A stretch of DNA of 13,588 nt, from contig JBLNCE010000093.1 of the NCBI GenBank assembly GCA_050260415.1, forward strand, positions 1 through 13,588, written 5' to 3'. Both the position numbers and the translations under genes were made by a program. Below are positions 11,701-13,588 of this stretch, piece after piece (position 1 is the first letter of the stretch; each line of letters opens with the position of its first letter). The notes below the pieces were generated by a model. That model ran no database searches. It was given only the letters and a program-made list of their open reading frames with translations, and had not been told where the DNA came from. The stretch is from JBLNCE01 sp050260415 (lineage in GTDB: Bacteria; Bacillota; UBA4882; JAAYXC01).

Positions 11701-12012
11701 CTATGGCTGCTCGAAGGCGGCCAGCAGCAAGTGATTTTCTTGGATCCCAAGGGCATCCGGAATCTCGGCGCGACCGATCCTAAGATTATGTTTTATGAAA
11801 CCATCAAAGAAATCGAGCAACGCCTCGGTGACGCTAGTATACATCTGCATTCCTTCATTGTCTCGAACACTCCGTCCCACACGATGCGAAAGCTTTGGAA
11901 CATGGAGAAGAGTGAGATGCTGAGGCGTAACGTTCTCTTCCAAGAAGAAGACAGAGATAGTTATATAAGGAGCATGTTTGGCATTATCAGTTCTTGGAAT
12001 AAGGGGCGATGA
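8716..12012 (+). CDS. Type III restriction Res-like DEAD/DEAH helicase-nuclease (1098 aa)
   Basis: Superfamily 2 helicase fused to a putative nuclease, expected to be the DNA-cutting subunit working with the methyltransferase upstream. Numbered from the ATG at 8716: an Arg-rich, probably disordered N-terminus (1-21), a helical domain, Walker A ATGSGKT (188-194), motif II DEGH (290-293), motif III SAT (321-323), an EGW motif (575-577) and motif VI QIIQLFGRGVR (597-607). The last is typical of type III Res subunits. Near the C-terminus NFHPDFILWLL contains PD (992-993), and IFLDPKG gives D1010-x-K1012. This spacing and hydrophobic context fit a PD-(D/E)xK nuclease. The start overlaps the previous stop by one base (TGATG), pointing to coupled translation. 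The last 80 bp are markedly AT-rich compared with the rest, so the C-terminal tail (about 1070-1098) may come from a recombination event. Stop TGA at 12010-12012. The nuclease is inferred from motif only. Confidence 0.9.
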
Positions 12013-12031
12013 TCCCCTCGCAGATTTGTTT

Positions 12032-12433
12032 TCAGTAGTTGCGTATATAAAAGTCTACTTCTTTGTCGATCATCTTGATATTTTCATGCATAGTATTAAG
12101 CCATCGGCCTATATGTTGCTTGGGACATGTCGTCATAAAAACGCCTTCAATTTTAGTCGATATATCAATATTCGGATATGATAGGATATAGTTCATGCGA
12201 ATTTCAAATGTAGTTTGAGTAACTTTTAGTTGCTGAAGAAGAACTTCAAATACACCGCTATCTTCATCGTCAATCATTCTTTGAATTTCCCGGTAGTAAT
12301 TTGGTTTAATTTCGAAGATTAAGCAGAGTTCGTTAGTGGCATCAGTATCATCAATGGTGATTTGACATGAATTAATGCAATGATATTGAGAAATACGAGT
12401 TATTTTATTGATTAGTTCTTTTTGGCCGTCCAC
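12032..12433 (-). CDS. Hypothetical protein (133 aa), AT-rich orphan gene
   Basis: Minus-strand gene converging on the defence operon, with 19 bp between the two stops. The GTG start at 12433 is chosen because GGAGG (12446-12442 on this strand) lies 8 nt upstream. An alternative GTG at 12472 adds 13 residues but has no such site. The protein has no membrane segment or signal peptide. It is rich in Ile, Asn, Asp and Thr, with stretches such as LCLIFEIKPNYYREIQ and FEVLLQQLKVTQTTFEIRMNY that look like alternating strands and helices of a soluble protein. I do not recognise a family. GC is about 37 percent in a sampled line, against about 60 percent in the operon, so recent acquisition is likely. 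Its place beside restriction genes makes an accessory or regulatory role possible, but this is a guess. Confidence 0.6.
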   Translation of the reverse strand: MDGQKELINKITRISQYHCINSCQITIDDTDATNELCLIFEIKPNYYREIQRMIDDEDSGVFEVLLQQLKVTQTTFEIRMNYILSYPNIDISTKIEGVFMTTCPKQHIGRWLNTMHENIKMIDKEVDFYIRNY

Positions 12434-12441
12434 TAATAGGC

Positions 12442-12446
12442 CCTCC
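12442..12446 (-). promoter_or_regulatory. Ribosome binding site of the minus-strand orphan gene
   Basis: GGAGG on the minus strand, 8 nt before GTG 12433. It decides between the two candidate GTG starts. Confidence 0.6.
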
Positions 12447-12512
12447 TCTGGGCATGCGTTTGGTCTGAACACCTTCAGTCAAGTTGGGATTGTAGGAAAA
12501 CCATCCCAGTCC

Positions 12513-12797
12513 GTGAATTCAATTATACCACCTTTTGATTATTCCGGAGCCGATTGGTCATGCAATGTTTACTACCATTTACACTGGTTGGAGTTCAGAG
12601 AAAATCATGAGGCCTGCGAGTTCGCCAAGGAGACCACAAATTTATTAGACGCCCTCCAATATTTTCGCGATTATGAAGCCAAAGGCAAAAAGCTCGAAGC
12701 GATTCTGATAACAGCAAACGGCAAGAAGACCGAGAGAATTCTTGGCTTGATGACGACAGCAGATATTCCAATGGCGTTAGAAAAGGTGAGGCAATAA
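12513..12797 (+). CDS. Hypothetical protein (94 aa), start uncertain
   Basis: The frame is open from 12408 (TTG) to TAA 12795-12797. I use GTG 12513, because the TTG would overlap the start and ribosome binding site of the minus-strand gene and has no clear Shine-Dalgarno. The GTG also has only a weak site (AGGA about 16 nt upstream), so the start is poorly fixed, and the gene may be the tail of a longer one that lost its front. The protein is soluble. It has an aromatic opening (FDYSGADWSCNVYYHLHWLEF), a charged helix with ALQYFRDYEAKGKKLEA and a tail with LGLMTTADIPMALEKV. I cannot assign a family. The stop lies 111 bp before the HNH endonuclease. Codon use is more AT-rich than in the defence operon. 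Confidence 0.5.
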   Translation: MNSIIPPFDYSGADWSCNVYYHLHWLEFRENHEACEFAKETTNLLDALQYFRDYEAKGKKLEAILITANGKKTERILGLMTTADIPMALEKVRQ

Positions 12798-12896
12798 ACC
12801 GATCAATGCGTTCTTCGTAGAATCGGTTAAAGATTTTACACTCTCGTCGAATTAGCCGGCACGGCCACCCCGCGCCAATTGGCCCAAGCCTGAACC

Positions 12897-12902
12897 AGGA
12901 GG
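12897..12902 (+). promoter_or_regulatory. Ribosome binding site of the HNH endonuclease gene
   Basis: A perfect AGGAGG with 6 nt to ATG 12909, giving a confident start for the partial gene. Confidence 0.8.
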
Positions 12903-12908
12903 TCAATA

Positions 12909-13588
12909 ATGCTTGATCGATCCTCCGACGCTCGGGTTAGATCGGCTGCCTTTGCTTGGCTAGCCGAACAAGTCGCAATACATGACGACGTATTGCCGCG
13001 CTCCATCCTGGCCGAGGGCTTCAATCTTGATGGGGTACGCGTTCCATTGGTTGGGCCTCAGGGGATCTTCAAACCGAAGTTGTTGCATGAGGCGCCATTG
13101 TCGATCACTACAGCCCCAGATGGCCCATACGATGATGCTTTTGGATCTGACGGACTGCTCCGCTACCGCTATCGTGGTGATGATCGCAATCATCCAGATA
13201 ATCGTGGCCTACGTACTGCGATGGAAAACCGCTTGCCACTCATCTATTTTCATGGCGTGGCACGAGGACGCTATGTAGCTGCGTGGCCAGTATTCATTGT
13301 CGGTGACGATCCAGCGGGATTAGCCTTTTCGGTTGCGGTAGATGATGCCGCACATATTGCCCCCGCTCTACAAGCGACAGGTGACTATGGCGCTGTGGCA
13401 GACGACGCCGGTATGGCCCGCCGCTTGTATATTACATCAACTGTGCGTGTGCGCTTGCATCAACGCACTTTTCGTGAGAGAGTCCTCGAAGCTTATCGAC
13501 GCCAATGCGCATTCTGCCGGCTCCGACACGAAGAACTGCTCGATGCGGCGCACATCATACCGGATACTGAACCAGAAGGTGAACCCGT
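12909..13588 (+). CDS. HNH restriction endonuclease, N-terminal part (cut by the window edge)
   Basis: The frame is open from ATG 12909 to the edge (226 codons, no stop seen). Residues 1 to about 180 form a recognition-type domain with conserved-looking segments GPQGIFKP (49-56), DGLLRYRYRGDD (81-92), DNRGLRTAM (97-105), PLIYFHGVARGRY (110-122) and WPVFIVGDDP (126-135). An HNH domain then begins, with CAFC (C200, C203) as a probable zinc-binding pair and DAAHIIPD (212-219), where H215 is the expected first catalytic histidine. The remaining histidines lie beyond the window. This layout fits predicted restriction endonucleases of the COG3440/HNH_2 type. Some relatives carry a front domain that reads modified DNA (for example the sulfur-binding domain of ScoMcrA-like enzymes), so a type IV, modification-dependent role is possible. 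I cannot confirm the residues that would contact a modification. It has its own strong ribosome binding site and no methyltransferase beside it. Confidence 0.88.
   Translation, partial: MLDRSSDARVRSAAFAWLAEQVAIHDDVLPRSILAEGFNLDGVRVPLVGPQGIFKPKLLHEAPLSITTAPDGPYDDAFGSDGLLRYRYRGDDRNHPDNRGLRTAMENRLPLIYFHGVARGRYVAAWPVFIVGDDPAGLAFSVAVDDAAHIAPALQATGDYGAVADDAGMARRLYITSTVRVRLHQRTFRERVLEAYRRQCAFCRLRHEELLDAAHIIPDTEPEGEP

Noticed and set aside
12522..12527. TATAAT on the minus strand as a promoter for the minus-strand orphan gene.
   Set aside because: No recognisable -35 at 16-18 bp spacing, and it lies about 90 bp from the chosen start. Left uncalled.
12797..12828. Inverted repeat AACCGAT/ATCGGTT as a terminator after the plus-strand orphan gene.
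   Set aside because: Only 7 bp with a loop of about 18 nt and no T-tract of useful length, so it is too weak to call.

Overview
The window looks like a chromosomal accessory (defence) island from a Gram-negative proteobacterium of moderately high GC. The evidence is an outer-membrane beta-barrel C-terminus at the left edge, AGGAGG-type ribosome binding sites, tightly packed operons and GC-rich third codon positions. Gammaproteobacteria is my best guess but is not proven by anything here.

Layout. Bases 1-99 are the end of an outer-membrane protein, closed by a strong intrinsic terminator at 122-152. Bases 153 to about 2361 are gene-poor and degenerate. They hold a 229-bp tandem duplication rich in palindromes (177-634), a decayed minus-strand copy of a small gene (701-799), a short open fragment (912-1157), a 20-bp direct repeat (866-885 and 1358-1377), a two-helix membrane-protein gene interrupted by an in-frame TAG (1520-1816), and an intact small gene (1841-2089). 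The intact gene is the paralogue of the decayed copy, in opposite orientation.

Bases 2362-12012 are one operon of three large genes: a SNF2/RapA-type DEAH ATPase (962 aa), a very large beta-class DNA methyltransferase (1141 aa, DPPY before FGGSGST), and a type III Res-like helicase with a C-terminal PD-(D/E)xK-like motif (1098 aa). The genes are 40 bp apart and then overlap by 1 base, each with its own Shine-Dalgarno. I read this as a non-canonical type III-like restriction-modification or defence system in which an extra SNF2 motor is added to a Mod/Res-like pair. The middle of the methyltransferase gene (roughly 6420-8040) is clearly poorer in GC than its two ends, which suggests exchange of the catalytic and specificity core.

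Bases 12013-12800 are an AT-rich insert with two small unrecognised genes, one on the minus strand convergent with the operon and one on the plus strand. From 12909 to the right edge runs the start of an HNH restriction endonuclease (226 codons visible, cut inside the HNH domain). It resembles predicted modification-dependent endonucleases, so the island appears to hold at least two restriction functions. Functions are inferred from motifs only; no database search was possible.
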